A DNA stretch of 29,131 nucleotides. Origin: a virus. Positions within the stretch are counted from its first letter, which is position 1, and every line of letters starts with the position of its first letter. The DNA lies in IMG/VR virus record IMGVR_UViG_3300009593_000088, positions 1 to 29,131 of that record; one strand, written 5' to 3'. Made by a program: the position numbers and the translations under genes. The notes below the pieces were generated by a model. That model was not told where the DNA came from. It did no database searches and saw nothing but the letters and a program-made list of their open reading frames with translations. Shown one piece after another: positions 1 to 6,945 of the stretch.

Positions 1-450
1 CCTGGTACTCATGAAGATAAAGCAGACATATATCAGATACCATACAAAAATATGGTAAGATATATGTTTGAGATGCCTGATGATGCATCATTTGATATGC
101 TTTATGAGAATCTTAAACATCAAGAGACTATATCTTTCTGGTCTACATCATTCTTGCGTGGTACAACTCTCGACAATGCTATCATCATTGTTGATGAGAG
201 TCAGAACCTACACTTCCATGAGTTAGATACTATCATGACTCGTGTTGGTCAGGATAGTAGAATCATATTCTGTGGTGATGCATCACAATCTGACCTTGTA
301 AAGGCAACAGATCGTACTGGTATCATAGATTTCCAAAGAATCTTACAGACTATGGATGAGTTTTCTCTTATTGAATATGGTATTGAAGATATCGTTAGGT
401 CTGGTATTGTCAAGTCATACATCATTGCAAAGATCAATCTAGGTATATAA
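1..450 (+). CDS. phoH: PhoH-like P-loop ATPase, 3' part (5' end outside window)
   Basis: The reading frame is open from base 1 to the TAA at 448-450, so the gene starts upstream of the window and only the C-terminal ~149 residues are visible. The hallmark is a Walker B strand, IIIVDESQN, followed by the PhoH signature segment IIFCGDASQSDL, which together identify the PhoH family. The Walker A loop would lie in the missing part. PhoH proteins are cytoplasmic NTPases of unclear role. They are very common in marine phages and are often linked to phosphate stress or RNA metabolism, although their phage function is unproven. The next gene starts one base after the stop, so the two are probably co-transcribed. 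The family call is secure; the start and full length cannot be judged here. Confidence 0.9.
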   Translation, partial: PGTHEDKADIYQIPYKNMVRYMFEMPDDASFDMLYENLKHQETISFWSTSFLRGTTLDNAIIIVDESQNLHFHELDTIMTRVGQDSRIIFCGDASQSDLVKATDRTGIIDFQRILQTMDEFSLIEYGIEDIVRSGIVKSYIIAKINLGI

Positions 451-451
451 A

Positions 452-1006
452 ATGACAGTAGGTGATTTTATATATTGTGAGAGTGTATTATCTAAAGAAT
501 CTTGTGATAAATTTATAAAATTCTTTGAGGATAATATACAACATGCTGGTAATGGAATGATGGGGGAAGATACACCCATTGGTAGTTTAGAAATTCATTT
601 AAGACCTAAAGATCAAAGAGATTATTTTGGATTAGGAAAATCTGTTTCTAAATGTATTGATAGTTATAGTAAAATATATCCTTTAGTTAATACTAATGTG
701 GGTGATTGGACTACGTTCCACACATGTCAATTCGCTAAATTTGAACCAGATAAGTATTATTCTCATATACATTGTGAAAATTCTTTTAGTGCACACACTA
801 TTGCTAATAGATGTTTTGCATGGATGATTTATCTTAATACTATCGAAGATGGTGGAGGTACAGAATTTATTCATCAGAATTTTGTTACCAATCCTATTGC
901 AGGTGATATGTATATCTGGCCAGCAGGATGGACTCATATGCATAGAGGAGTTAATGCTCCTAATGAATTTAAATATACTATAACTGGGTGGTGCAATTAT
1001 GTTTGA
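452..1006 (+). CDS. 2OG-Fe(II) oxygenase, prolyl 4-hydroxylase-like
   Basis: This 184-residue protein has the layout of a compact double-stranded beta-helix dioxygenase. Such enzymes couple oxidation of 2-oxoglutarate to hydroxylation of a substrate using Fe(II). Visible parts are a metal-binding HCE (H107-x-E109, where the usual motif is HxD), the distal histidine in WTHMHRG (probably H162) and a 2OG-binding basic residue in KYTITGW (K174). GGGTEF at 134-139 and IWPAGW before the distal His are typical of cyanophage P4H-like enzymes. The substrate is unknown. The gene begins one base after phoH and overlaps the next gene by 8 bases. The Glu in place of Asp at the metal site is an oddity, but Glu is tolerated in some dioxygenases. 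The fold call is good; the activity is inferred. Confidence 0.8.
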   Translation: MTVGDFIYCESVLSKESCDKFIKFFEDNIQHAGNGMMGEDTPIGSLEIHLRPKDQRDYFGLGKSVSKCIDSYSKIYPLVNTNVGDWTTFHTCQFAKFEPDKYYSHIHCENSFSAHTIANRCFAWMIYLNTIEDGGGTEFIHQNFVTNPIAGDMYIWPAGWTHMHRGVNAPNEFKYTITGWCNYV

Positions 1007-1700
1007 ACGTGTTCCTGATATAAAAGAGATCACTGATATCAACACCGAGATGGTGGATGGTAAAAGATATTATGTATCATCGACAGGTGAGAGGTATCCT
1101 TCTATCACTACTGTTATCAGTAACAATTCCAAGAAGCAAGCAGGTCTTGCTAAATGGAGGAAGAGAATAGGACCAAAGAAAGCAGCAGCAATTACTGCCA
1201 AGTCTGCTAGACGTGGTACTAGATATCACAAGTTGGTTGAAGATTATATGGCAGGTAAAGAATTAAACATTCTTGACTCTGGTAACAAGGAACAACCATT
1301 GCCCTGGTTGATGTTTCACTCATCAGTGAAGACTATTGATAAGATAAATAGTATATACCTTCAAGAAGCTGCACTCTATTCAGACGTTTTAAAAATAGCA
1401 GGAAGAGTGGATTGTATTGCAGAGTACGAAGGAAAATTATCTATCATTGACTTTAAGACATCAGCAAGACCTAAAGAAGAACTCTATATGTACGATTACT
1501 ACGTACAAGAGACAGCATATGCATGTTGTTTCAAGGAGTTATATGGTTTTGATGTTGAACAATTAGTAACAATAGTTGCCTGTGAAAACGGAGACACACA
1601 GGTAAAGATTGTTTCTCCCAAAAAGGAGTACCTTGTACGATTACAATCATATATTCAGGAGTACAACGAAAAACATGCCCGAAATAAAACTAGAGGATAA
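999..1700 (+). CDS. RecB/Cas4-type PD-(D/E)XK exonuclease
   Basis: This 233-residue protein carries the ordered motifs of the PD-(D/E)XK nuclease superfamily. They are RRGTRYHKLVEDY (H77), GRVDCIA (D138), IIDFKTS (D151 and K153) and a QETAYA segment (Q170) matching the QxxxY motif of RecB/Cas4 nucleases. These would form a metal-dependent DNA exonuclease active site. Cyanophage genomes commonly carry such a gene near gp33 and gp32, so a role in recombination, replication or host DNA breakdown is likely. It starts inside the end of the preceding oxygenase gene (8-base overlap) and its end overlaps gp33 by 26 bases, which suggests translational coupling. Nuclease family confidence is high; polarity and biological role are inference. 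Confidence 0.85.
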   Translation: MFERVPDIKEITDINTEMVDGKRYYVSSTGERYPSITTVISNNSKKQAGLAKWRKRIGPKKAAAITAKSARRGTRYHKLVEDYMAGKELNILDSGNKEQPLPWLMFHSSVKTIDKINSIYLQEAALYSDVLKIAGRVDCIAEYEGKLSIIDFKTSARPKEELYMYDYYVQETAYACCFKELYGFDVEQLVTIVACENGDTQVKIVSPKKEYLVRLQSYIQEYNEKHARNKTRG

Positions 1701-1923
1701 ATTCATGACTGCTGCGAAATTTTCGCAGGATGTTGAAAAGATTGCATCAGAACATACTATGAACTATATTGATGCTATTGTACATTACTGTGAAACACAC
1801 GAGATAGAAGTGGAATCCGTATCTAAATTGATATCAAAACCACTCAAAGAGAAGCTTAAATATGATGCACAGAAGTTAAACTTCATTAAGAAAACATCAA
1901 GAGCAAAGTTGATACTAGTATGA
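1675..1923 (+). CDS. gp33: Late promoter transcription accessory protein gp33
   Basis: This is a small protein (82 residues from ATG 1675, or 72 from ATG 1705, which is preceded by AGAGGA). The core includes FSQDVEKI, MNYIDAIVHYCE, and LKEKLKYDAQKLNF, which matches cyanophage gp33. In T4, gp33 binds the flap of host RNA polymerase and links it to the sliding clamp and gp55 so that late promoters fire. That fits the TATAAATA-type late promoters seen later in this window. It overlaps the exonuclease gene upstream and shares an ATGA with the next gene, so translation is probably coupled. The choice of start is uncertain. I recognise it by core motifs and by position next to gp32-region genes, not by alignment. 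Confidence 0.75.
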   Translation: MPEIKLEDKFMTAAKFSQDVEKIASEHTMNYIDAIVHYCETHEIEVESVSKLISKPLKEKLKYDAQKLNFIKKTSRAKLILV

Positions 1924-2267
1924 GTGATTTTTTTAAGTCAGAGATGGTACTTGGTGAACTGCAAGAGATAACAGACTTACAACAGTTCTGTGTCAGATCA
2001 GTTCAAACATTTCCAGCACTCTCACCAAAGAAAAGATTAGATTATTTCTTTAAGTTAAAAACATTAATAGAGAAGCAGCAAATCTTTTGGGCAAGACTTA
2101 AATTGTCTGATGATCCACAAGCACAGGCAATGATACAGAACTTGAGAGCAGCAGCAGTCATGTTTGGTGCTGAAGACAATGATAACCTTGAACAGATGTT
2201 CAAAGAATTGTTGACAAAGATTGATATGATGACTGAACTAGCACGTAAAGAGGCAGAAGGGGGTTGA
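1920..2267 (+). CDS. DUF1825 family protein
   Basis: This 115-residue, mostly helical protein resembles DUF1825, a small family known from cyanobacteria and their myoviruses. The matching features are an N-terminal FFKSEMV, then LIEKQQIFWARLKLSDDPQA near residues 50-68, and a C-terminal FKELLTKIDMM helix. Its function is unknown. It starts in an ATGA overlap with gp33. Its stop codon (2265-2267) lies in the loop of a hairpin and inside the -35 box of the promoter that serves gp32, so the gene end and the regulatory cassette are interlocked. It could be a protein acquired from the host. The family call rests on memory of the motif pattern. Confidence 0.65.
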   Translation: MSDFFKSEMVLGELQEITDLQQFCVRSVQTFPALSPKKRLDYFFKLKTLIEKQQIFWARLKLSDDPQAQAMIQNLRAAAVMFGAEDNDNLEQMFKELLTKIDMMTELARKEAEGG

Positions 2268-2282
2268 CTCGACCTTCTGCCT
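2251..2282 (+). terminator. Hairpin carrying the gp32 promoter -35 box in its loop
   Basis: AGGCAGAAGG (2251-2260) pairs perfectly with CCTTCTGCCT (2273-2282) around a 12-base loop. The loop contains the DUF1825 stop codon and the -35 hexamer TTGACT. There is no T-tract after the stem, so termination may be weak. The arrangement resembles the promoter-early stem-loop (PeSL) cassettes described in T4-type coliphages. Confidence 0.7.
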
Positions 2283-2292
2283 ATGATATAAT
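2264..2292 (+). promoter_or_regulatory. Sigma70-type promoter upstream of gp32
   Basis: TTGACT (2264-2269) and TATAAT (2287-2292) are separated by exactly 17 bases, close to the bacterial consensus, so host RNA polymerase should use it without phage factors. Transcription would start near 2299 and give a leader of about 45 bases before gp32. The leader holds a small hairpin, GACT-TCG-AGTC (2301-2311), and a good ribosome site, AAAGAGGT. Confidence 0.85.
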
Positions 2293-2344
2293 ATTCACAT
2301 GACTTCGAGTCGCACAAGCCAAATCTAAAGAGGTAAAAAATTAA

Positions 2345-3220
2345 ATGACATTCGCAGATTTAAAGCGTAAGTCCCAGACAAATTTTCAGTTCTTGCAAAA
2401 GGAACTAGAGAAGTCCAGCAATGCGAAAGCAGGTGCCGACGAGAGACTCTGGAGGCCCGAACTTGACGCTACAGGTAATGGATATGCTGTTATCCGTTTC
2501 CTCCCTGCTCCCGATGGGGAGGCACTACCATGGGCAAAGTTATATGCTCACGCATTCCAAGGACCAGGTGGTTGGTTTATAGAGAACTCTCTAACTACAT
2601 TGGGTCAAAACGATCCAGTTAGTGCTGCCAACAATCAGTTATGGAACAGTGGTGTAGAATCTGACAAGGATATCGCTCGTCAACGCAAGCGTAAGTTATC
2701 CTACTACTCTAACATCTATGTTGTTAGTGATCCAAAGCACCCAGAGAACGAGGGTAAAGTGTTCTTGTACAAGTATGGCAAGAAGATTCATGATAAGATC
2801 CTCGCTGCAATGCAACCAGAGTTTCAAGATGAGACTCCTATAAATGTATTTGATTTCTGGGAAGGTGCTAACTTCAAGTTGAAGATCAAAACAGTTGCTG
2901 GTTTCTGGAACTATGATAGTTCTGAATTTGCAGCACCTGCTGCTCTATCAACTGATGATGAAGAGATGGAAAATATCTGGAAGACTGCTTATAGTTTAGA
3001 AGCATTCACAGCACCAGATCAGTTCAAAACATATGAACAACTTGAACAACGTTTGAATGCTGTACTTAATACAGCACCTGCTGTACGTCAGGCACAAGCA
3101 GAGGAAGAGTATGAACCAACACCTGTTGTTGATAGAGTTGATAGAGTCCCATCGACTCCAACCTCAACACCAGAGGAAGAGGATGCTCTCTCTTATTTTC
3201 AAAAGTTAGCAGAAGAATAA
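2345..3220 (+). CDS. gp32: Single-stranded DNA-binding protein gp32
   Basis: This 291-residue protein is the T4-type ssDNA-binding protein that coats replication and recombination intermediates. The N-terminal LKRKSQ (residues 6-11) matches the basic LAST-type motif used for cooperative binding. The core has GYAVIRFLPAPDGEALPW (47-64) and the typical AHAFQGPGGWFIENSLTT. The C-terminal ~50 residues are acidic and Pro/Thr-rich, ending in ALSYFQKLAEE, as expected for the partner-binding tail. Unlike T4 gp32, the protein has no cysteine at all, so the zinc site (one His and three Cys in T4) cannot form. It has its own sigma70 promoter with a short leader hairpin and is followed immediately by a strong terminator. 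T4 gp32 represses its own translation through a leader structure; whether the small hairpin here does so is unknown. Confidence 0.93.
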   Translation: MTFADLKRKSQTNFQFLQKELEKSSNAKAGADERLWRPELDATGNGYAVIRFLPAPDGEALPWAKLYAHAFQGPGGWFIENSLTTLGQNDPVSAANNQLWNSGVESDKDIARQRKRKLSYYSNIYVVSDPKHPENEGKVFLYKYGKKIHDKILAAMQPEFQDETPINVFDFWEGANFKLKIKTVAGFWNYDSSEFAAPAALSTDDEEMENIWKTAYSLEAFTAPDQFKTYEQLEQRLNAVLNTAPAVRQAQAEEEYEPTPVVDRVDRVPSTPTSTPEEEDALSYFQKLAEE

Positions 3221-3225
3221 ATTGT

Positions 3226-3253
3226 AAAGGGTTCCTTGACGGAACCCTTTTTT
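3226..3253 (+). terminator. Intrinsic terminator after gp32
   Basis: AAAGGGTTCC (3226-3235) pairs with GGAACCCTTT (3241-3250) around the loop TTGAC and runs into T residues. This is a textbook rho-independent terminator 5 bases after the gp32 stop. The loop is also the -35 box of the next promoter. Confidence 0.92.
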
Positions 3254-3264
3254 ATTGCTATACT
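3236..3264 (+). promoter_or_regulatory. Sigma70-type promoter nested in the gp32 terminator
   Basis: TTGACG (3236-3241) and TATACT (3259-3264) are 17 bases apart. The -35 box is the terminator loop plus one stem base, and the spacer is the 3' stem arm plus the T-run. It should drive the three genes from 3284 to 4902. Confidence 0.85.
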
Positions 3265-3283
3265 ATAAAAGTAAACTTAACGA

Positions 3284-3697
3284 ATGAACAAAATGACATT
3301 CACCCCTTGCAGATACAAAGAGTACAAGACACAGTACTTGGAATTTGAATATGATTCAAGAGAGTCTTATTATGAAGAGATGAGACAAAGAGAAAGATAT
3401 TTGATTGAGTTAACTGATTCAAAAGAATTGGAAAGCTGTAGAGAGCATTACATGGATGGGATAGGTACTAGAAAGTGGGATAAAATGGTTGCAATGAATT
3501 TTGGAATGGATGAAAGTGATACAGTTGTAGCATATTCCACAGATTCTAATGGAAAAGTGATAAGAGTATGGGAGAATCATTATGATGATCCAAAAGGTGA
3601 TGGTGTAGGTGAGTCTGTACTTTGGCCACCAAAAGTAGGTGAGCAATCAACCAGATGGTTGACTAAAAAACCTTACAGGCACTGTCAAGTCGGATAA
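3284..3697 (+). CDS. Hypothetical protein, 137 residues
   Basis: I do not recognise this protein. It is rich in charged and aromatic residues, especially in YLEFEYDSRESYYEEMRQRE (residues 18-37). It has a central GTRKWDKMVAMNFGMDESD and a C-terminal ESVLWPPKVGEQSTRW. There is no signal peptide or membrane segment. The ATG at 3284 lies about 20 bases after the -10 box of the terminator-embedded promoter; a second ATG at 3293 is possible. It is first in a probable early operon with two 2OG-Fe(II) oxygenases, and its stop is 2 bases before the next start codon. Nothing in the sequence reveals its function, though the operon suggests a link to the oxygenases. Confidence 0.75.
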   Translation: MNKMTFTPCRYKEYKTQYLEFEYDSRESYYEEMRQRERYLIELTDSKELESCREHYMDGIGTRKWDKMVAMNFGMDESDTVVAYSTDSNGKVIRVWENHYDDPKGDGVGESVLWPPKVGEQSTRWLTKKPYRHCQVG

Positions 3698-3699
3698 TT

Positions 3700-4287
3700 G
3701 TGGAAGGATATGATTTATTCACCACCACTGTGTGGTCAACTGATCTAGATTTAGATCTTGATAAATTGAGAAGGGAAGTATTTTCCTTCTCAAAAACACA
3801 GCCTTCTGTAAATTTTTCAAATGCTGGTGGATATCAAGGACATTGTTTTGATTATAAACCTTTAATCAATGCCATAAAGGATAATGTACCTCGTTATGAA
3901 GATCCAGAATTAGGTCACTTACATATCACTGCTTGGGTAAACATTAATGGTAAGGGTGCTTATAATACAAGACATACTCATGCTGATGGAATAAATCTAC
4001 TTTCAGGTGTTTATTATGTAACAGTTCCTGAAAATTCTGGGAGTATTGTATTCTTTGATCCTAGACCACCTATATTTCATTCTATGGCAGACATGAGATA
4101 TTATGGACAGGGTAGATTGAATAATTATAGAATAGAAGCAAGAGAAAATAGGTTATTGTATTTTCCTTCTTGGTTAGAGCATGAGGTTGAACCAAATAAT
4201 ACTGATGAAGATAGAATATCTATATCATTTAATTTAATTCGTAAGAAAGATATTGAAAGTTATCAAGAGATCCTTAATTATAGTTGA
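3700..4287 (+). CDS. 2OG-Fe(II) oxygenase, TIGR02466-like (first of pair)
   Basis: This 195-residue protein starts with GTG at 3700, two bases after the previous stop. The fold signature is clear: YNTRHTHADGINLLSGVYYV carries the metal-binding H94-A-D96, GSIVFFDPRP follows, and LYFPSWLEHEVEPN holds the distal histidine H161. RISISFNL has the 2OG-binding arginine R172. This set matches the putative 2OG-Fe(II) oxygenase family TIGR02466, widespread in cyanophages. It should hydroxylate an unknown substrate in the host cytoplasm, consuming 2-oxoglutarate, a nitrogen-status signal in cyanobacteria. It lies 6 bases before a diverged paralogue. The catalytic residues look complete here. Confidence 0.85.
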   Translation: MEGYDLFTTTVWSTDLDLDLDKLRREVFSFSKTQPSVNFSNAGGYQGHCFDYKPLINAIKDNVPRYEDPELGHLHITAWVNINGKGAYNTRHTHADGINLLSGVYYVTVPENSGSIVFFDPRPPIFHSMADMRYYGQGRLNNYRIEARENRLLYFPSWLEHEVEPNNTDEDRISISFNLIRKKDIESYQEILNYS

Positions 4288-4293
4288 AATAAA

Positions 4294-4902
4294 ATGAGTA
4301 CACAAGCATGGTTTGCTATACCTCTCTATGTAACTAAAGCATCTGGAGAGGTATATGATGAGATACAAGAAGAACTTCTGTTATGTTGCAACCAAAAAGA
4401 ATTCTCGCAGTTTGAGAATTGGCCAGATCATAACCATGAATTGAGTGAAAATGCTTTTGGTGGTAATGTTCTTAAAGATTGTCCTAAATTTTTAGACTTT
4501 TTACATGTTAATCTAATGTCTTACATGGATGATATTAGATGTCAATCTTCAAGAGAATATGAAATATCTACATCTTGGTTTACAAAGACAAAACATCTCA
4601 AGTGTGCAGACCTTCATGATCATGGTGGGTCTGATTTATCTGGAGTATATTATTTGCAGACTAATGGTAGAGATGGTAATTTGAAATTTTCAGATCCTCA
4701 TAGGTCTTATGCAACAAATTATATCTTTCAGAGTGTAACTATAAATGAACCAAAATTACCTTTAGAACAAGGATTGTTAGCATTATGGCCAGGTATGTTA
4801 CAACATCAAACTGAACCTAATATGACTCAAGACGAAAGGATATCTTTATCTTACAACATATCTTTTCGTAGGGAATTTGCCCCACATTCTATCGTTAGGT
4901 GA
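4294..4902 (+). CDS. 2OG-Fe(II) oxygenase, TIGR02466-like (second of pair)
   Basis: This 202-residue protein is a diverged paralogue of the gene just upstream. They share the order LHDHGGSDLSGVYYL, LKFSDPHR, LLALWPGMLQHQTEPN and ERISLSYNI. The distal histidine is H171 and the 2OG-binding arginine is R182. The metal motif differs: where the upstream copy has HAD, this one reads H108-D-H110, so the acidic ligand is not in the usual place. D114 or another residue might serve, or the enzyme may have altered activity. Cysteines are frequent in the N-terminal half (CC at 31-32, C63, C83 and C104). The gene ends the small operon that begins at 3284. Family membership is firm; catalytic competence is less certain than for its neighbour. 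Confidence 0.8.
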   Translation: MSTQAWFAIPLYVTKASGEVYDEIQEELLLCCNQKEFSQFENWPDHNHELSENAFGGNVLKDCPKFLDFLHVNLMSYMDDIRCQSSREYEISTSWFTKTKHLKCADLHDHGGSDLSGVYYLQTNGRDGNLKFSDPHRSYATNYIFQSVTINEPKLPLEQGLLALWPGMLQHQTEPNMTQDERISLSYNISFRREFAPHSIVR

Positions 4903-4933
4903 AGCAAAGCGAAAGATACTATAAAGAAAACCC

Positions 4934-4985
4934 TGTTTTGTGTGAAAACTATGATAAATTATTATGAGGAACCCAACACAAAACA
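4934..4985 (+). repeat. Inverted repeat ending just before a start codon, with a possible promoter inside
   Basis: TGTTTTGTGT (4934-4943) is perfectly complementary to ACACAAAACA (4976-4985), which directly precedes the ATG at 4986. The 32-base loop contains the ribosome-site-like GAGGA (4966-4970). A modest sigma70-like promoter, TTGTGT (4938-4943) and TATTAT (4960-4965) with a 16-base spacer, overlaps the left arm. Read-through RNA could fold and mask the start; RNA from the local promoter could not. Confidence 0.5.
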
Positions 4986-5129
4986 ATGTCAGGAGATTAC
5001 TTCACTCACAACGATAGACAAACCGAGTCATACTCTACTTTAAAGTGGACAGATGACGGAGAACTAACGACACTTGACATGTCTAGGATACTAGAAGCAC
5101 TACAAAGTCACGAAGAAAAGCAGGAGTAA
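4986..5129 (+). CDS. Small hypothetical protein, 47 residues
   Basis: This is a short ORF from ATG 4986 to TAA 5127-5129, encoding an acidic, soluble 47-residue protein. It contains SGDYFTHNDRQTESYSTLKW and ends in LQSHEEKQE. It is supported by its position: it has a possible promoter and SD-like GAGGA upstream, though the 15-base spacing is long, and its stop codon sits inside the terminator hairpin that closes this transcription unit. I do not recognise a family. The context is the boundary between early plus-strand genes and the minus-strand baseplate genes. It is short enough that chance cannot be excluded. Confidence 0.6.
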   Translation: MSGDYFTHNDRQTESYSTLKWTDDGELTTLDMSRILEALQSHEEKQE

Positions 5130-5156
5130 TTATACTCCTGTCTTTTTACTTTTTTT
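5121..5156. terminator. Shared terminator between converging genes
   Basis: CAGGAGTA (5121-5128) pairs with TACTCCTG (5133-5140) around a 4-base loop. On the plus strand a long T-rich tract follows (5141-5156), making a good terminator for the 47-residue gene. On the minus strand the hairpin is followed by CTTTTCTTC, so it may also stop gp53 transcription. Both stop codons lie in the hairpin. Confidence 0.85.
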
Positions 5157-5813
5157 AGATATGTAATCAGTTGATGATTCATATCTATTTTTTTGTGTAA
5201 ATTCATTTATAAATGGATCTAGGAAGCTACCTTTCAGTAAATATATTTCTCTTCTCTTTTCATTTTCCTCTATCTCATGCTGATATGCATTAACAGGATC
5301 ACATACTTCTGAACCTGCCATAGTAACTACATTGGTGCCATCAAAGAATGAGAACGGTGTATTGTAGAACTCCTCATCTACTTTAAGACCTGCATCAAGA
5401 GCATTTATTTTTATAGTTTTACCCGTAAGATCAGTGGTCATTGATGTACCACTCTTGATCTCACGGGTTTTGTAGTATAGTATCTCACTGTAAGGATCTG
5501 TGTAACTCTTCTCACAATACTTTCTTACAGCATTGTCTGTTCTTGGCCAATCGAATAAAGGATTGATAACATTGTTAGTTATTAGTATCACCCAGTCAAG
5601 TAATGGATTACCGTACATTTTTTCTGCTAACTGTTCAGGTGTTTCTCCTTCTACCACTGCATACTTATTAAAGGTTGTAGTGTATGAGAACATTCTTTCA
5701 TTGAGTTCAAATCTTCTGAAGAAATTCTTTGCAGTTATGAAATCAGATTTCGTGTAAGGAAACTTGATTGGTTTAACATCATATTCGATGTCTGGTATTA
5801 ATGAGAAAAACAT
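5130..5813 (-). CDS. gp53: Baseplate wedge protein gp53
   Basis: This 227-residue protein matches T4-type gp53, the wedge component that is needed for six wedges to join around the hub. A LysM-like stretch, YAVVEGETPEQLAEKMYG (residues 51-68), followed by NPLLDWVILITNN and INPLFDWP, is the family signature. The C-terminal part (RREIYLLKGSFLDPFINEF) is the conserved closing element. It starts one base after the gp48 stop, making it the last gene of the minus-strand run gp4, unknown, gp48, gp53. Its stop lies in the loop of the shared terminator at 5121-5140. The protein acts only in virion assembly. The call is confident. Confidence 0.88.
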   Translation of the reverse strand: MFFSLIPDIEYDVKPIKFPYTKSDFITAKNFFRRFELNERMFSYTTTFNKYAVVEGETPEQLAEKMYGNPLLDWVILITNNVINPLFDWPRTDNAVRKYCEKSYTDPYSEILYYKTREIKSGTSMTTDLTGKTIKINALDAGLKVDEEFYNTPFSFFDGTNVVTMAGSEVCDPVNAYQHEIEENEKRREIYLLKGSFLDPFINEFTQKNRYESSTDYISKKSKKTGV

Positions 5814-5814
5814 A

Positions 5815-6945
5815 TCAGTATGTTGCTACAGGTACGTCTGACAGTGGTACTTCTTGTTCGAATACCAGTTTGAGTTCTTTGAATTGTATTGAAAGTAATG
5901 TTGCTACAGGAGAACCATCTTGGTAGGTTGCATAACTACCATCTGGTGTGTAGTTAATGCTTACGTTGGTGATAGCACATGGTTTATATTGAGTAACATA
6001 TTTATTTAAAACATTACCTGTCATAAATTTAACACTGACAATTTTTGGTAATGTTAGTAATGAACCAACACCCTTATCACTATCCTTTATCTTTCCACCC
6101 CATGAAGGTAGCATTGCTTTCTTTAATGTTTGGCAGATAGTAAAAATATCTCTACCTTCTTGAGGATCTCTTGGCATCATCTTAAAGTTTAGATTAAATC
6201 CTCTCAATTCAGGTGCTTCATACATTAATTCTACGTTAGGGTTTATGATACGTCCTGACACACCAGAAATTAGTTGGTCAGTTGTCATATTTCCACCCAT
6301 AGCAAGGTTCATCATTCCTTTTGCAAAACTAAAACCATCAATCACTATTCCACCTTTAAATGTTTCTGTAACTGTTTTCCACAGGTCATTCTTTTTGGTA
6401 CCTATCACTTCAGCAAATCCTCTCTGTCCTACACCAGTACCAACACCACCCCAGTTAGCACCATACTGTGTATTAACATCCTCTGGCATGAATAGTAGGA
6501 CAGATTTATAATCTGCTGCTCTTTTAGTAAGTGCATTATCACCTATGCTGTGATGATAGTTTTTATAGATTTGTCCAGTTGTATTTTCTTCATCGCTTTC
6601 TACTTCTGTAGATTGTCCTGGTATATTACCAAATGGTGGTTGGTAATCGTAGAAATCTATAGAAACGTAATCAGTATCTGCTGATATAGGATAAGATGAA
6701 GGATATCTAACCGTTTTTTCTGATGTAGCACCAACCGTTCCTTTATTCACTCTAGGTCTTGCCCATGCTGATTTTATTACGACTGTATCATTTTGTTTTT
6801 CTTTCTGAAGTCTAATTTCTTCAGCCTTTTGTTTTATTTCTTCAATTTCCTGTTGATTTGCACCAGTTTCGAGTTCAAAACCAAGTTTCTCACGCCATGC
6901 TTTTTCTTTAGCATTGAGTCTTTCTTCAGCAGTATGATTTGACAT
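5815..6945 (-). CDS. gp48: Baseplate tail-tube cap protein gp48
   Basis: This 376-residue protein fits T4-type gp48, which sits on top of the baseplate hub and provides the platform for tail tube polymerisation together with gp54. The N-terminal ~70 residues are charged and helical (EERLNAKEKAWREKLGFELE). Then come a conserved RYPSSYPISADTDYVSIDFYDYQPP stretch (broken here as RYPSSYPIS and YVSIDFYDYQPP), a Gly-rich middle (GANWGGVGTGVGQRGFAE) and a C-terminal half with FNLNFKMMPRDPQEGRDIF (about residues 251-269). The last half, with NVSINYTPDGSYATY, resembles tube-type folds. The start codon directly abuts the stop of the upstream gene with no gap. gp54 is an alternative, but the length and position beside gp53 favour gp48. 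Confidence 0.8.
   Translation of the reverse strand: MSNHTAEERLNAKEKAWREKLGFELETGANQQEIEEIKQKAEEIRLQKEKQNDTVVIKSAWARPRVNKGTVGATSEKTVRYPSSYPISADTDYVSIDFYDYQPPFGNIPGQSTEVESDEENTTGQIYKNYHHSIGDNALTKRAADYKSVLLFMPEDVNTQYGANWGGVGTGVGQRGFAEVIGTKKNDLWKTVTETFKGGIVIDGFSFAKGMMNLAMGGNMTTDQLISGVSGRIINPNVELMYEAPELRGFNLNFKMMPRDPQEGRDIFTICQTLKKAMLPSWGGKIKDSDKGVGSLLTLPKIVSVKFMTGNVLNKYVTQYKPCAITNVSINYTPDGSYATYQDGSPVATLLSIQFKELKLVFEQEVPLSDVPVATY

Noticed and set aside
683-1045. 120-codon minus-strand ORF opposite the first 2OG oxygenase
   Set aside because: The plus strand has clear oxygenase motifs there; the antisense product has no recognisable features.
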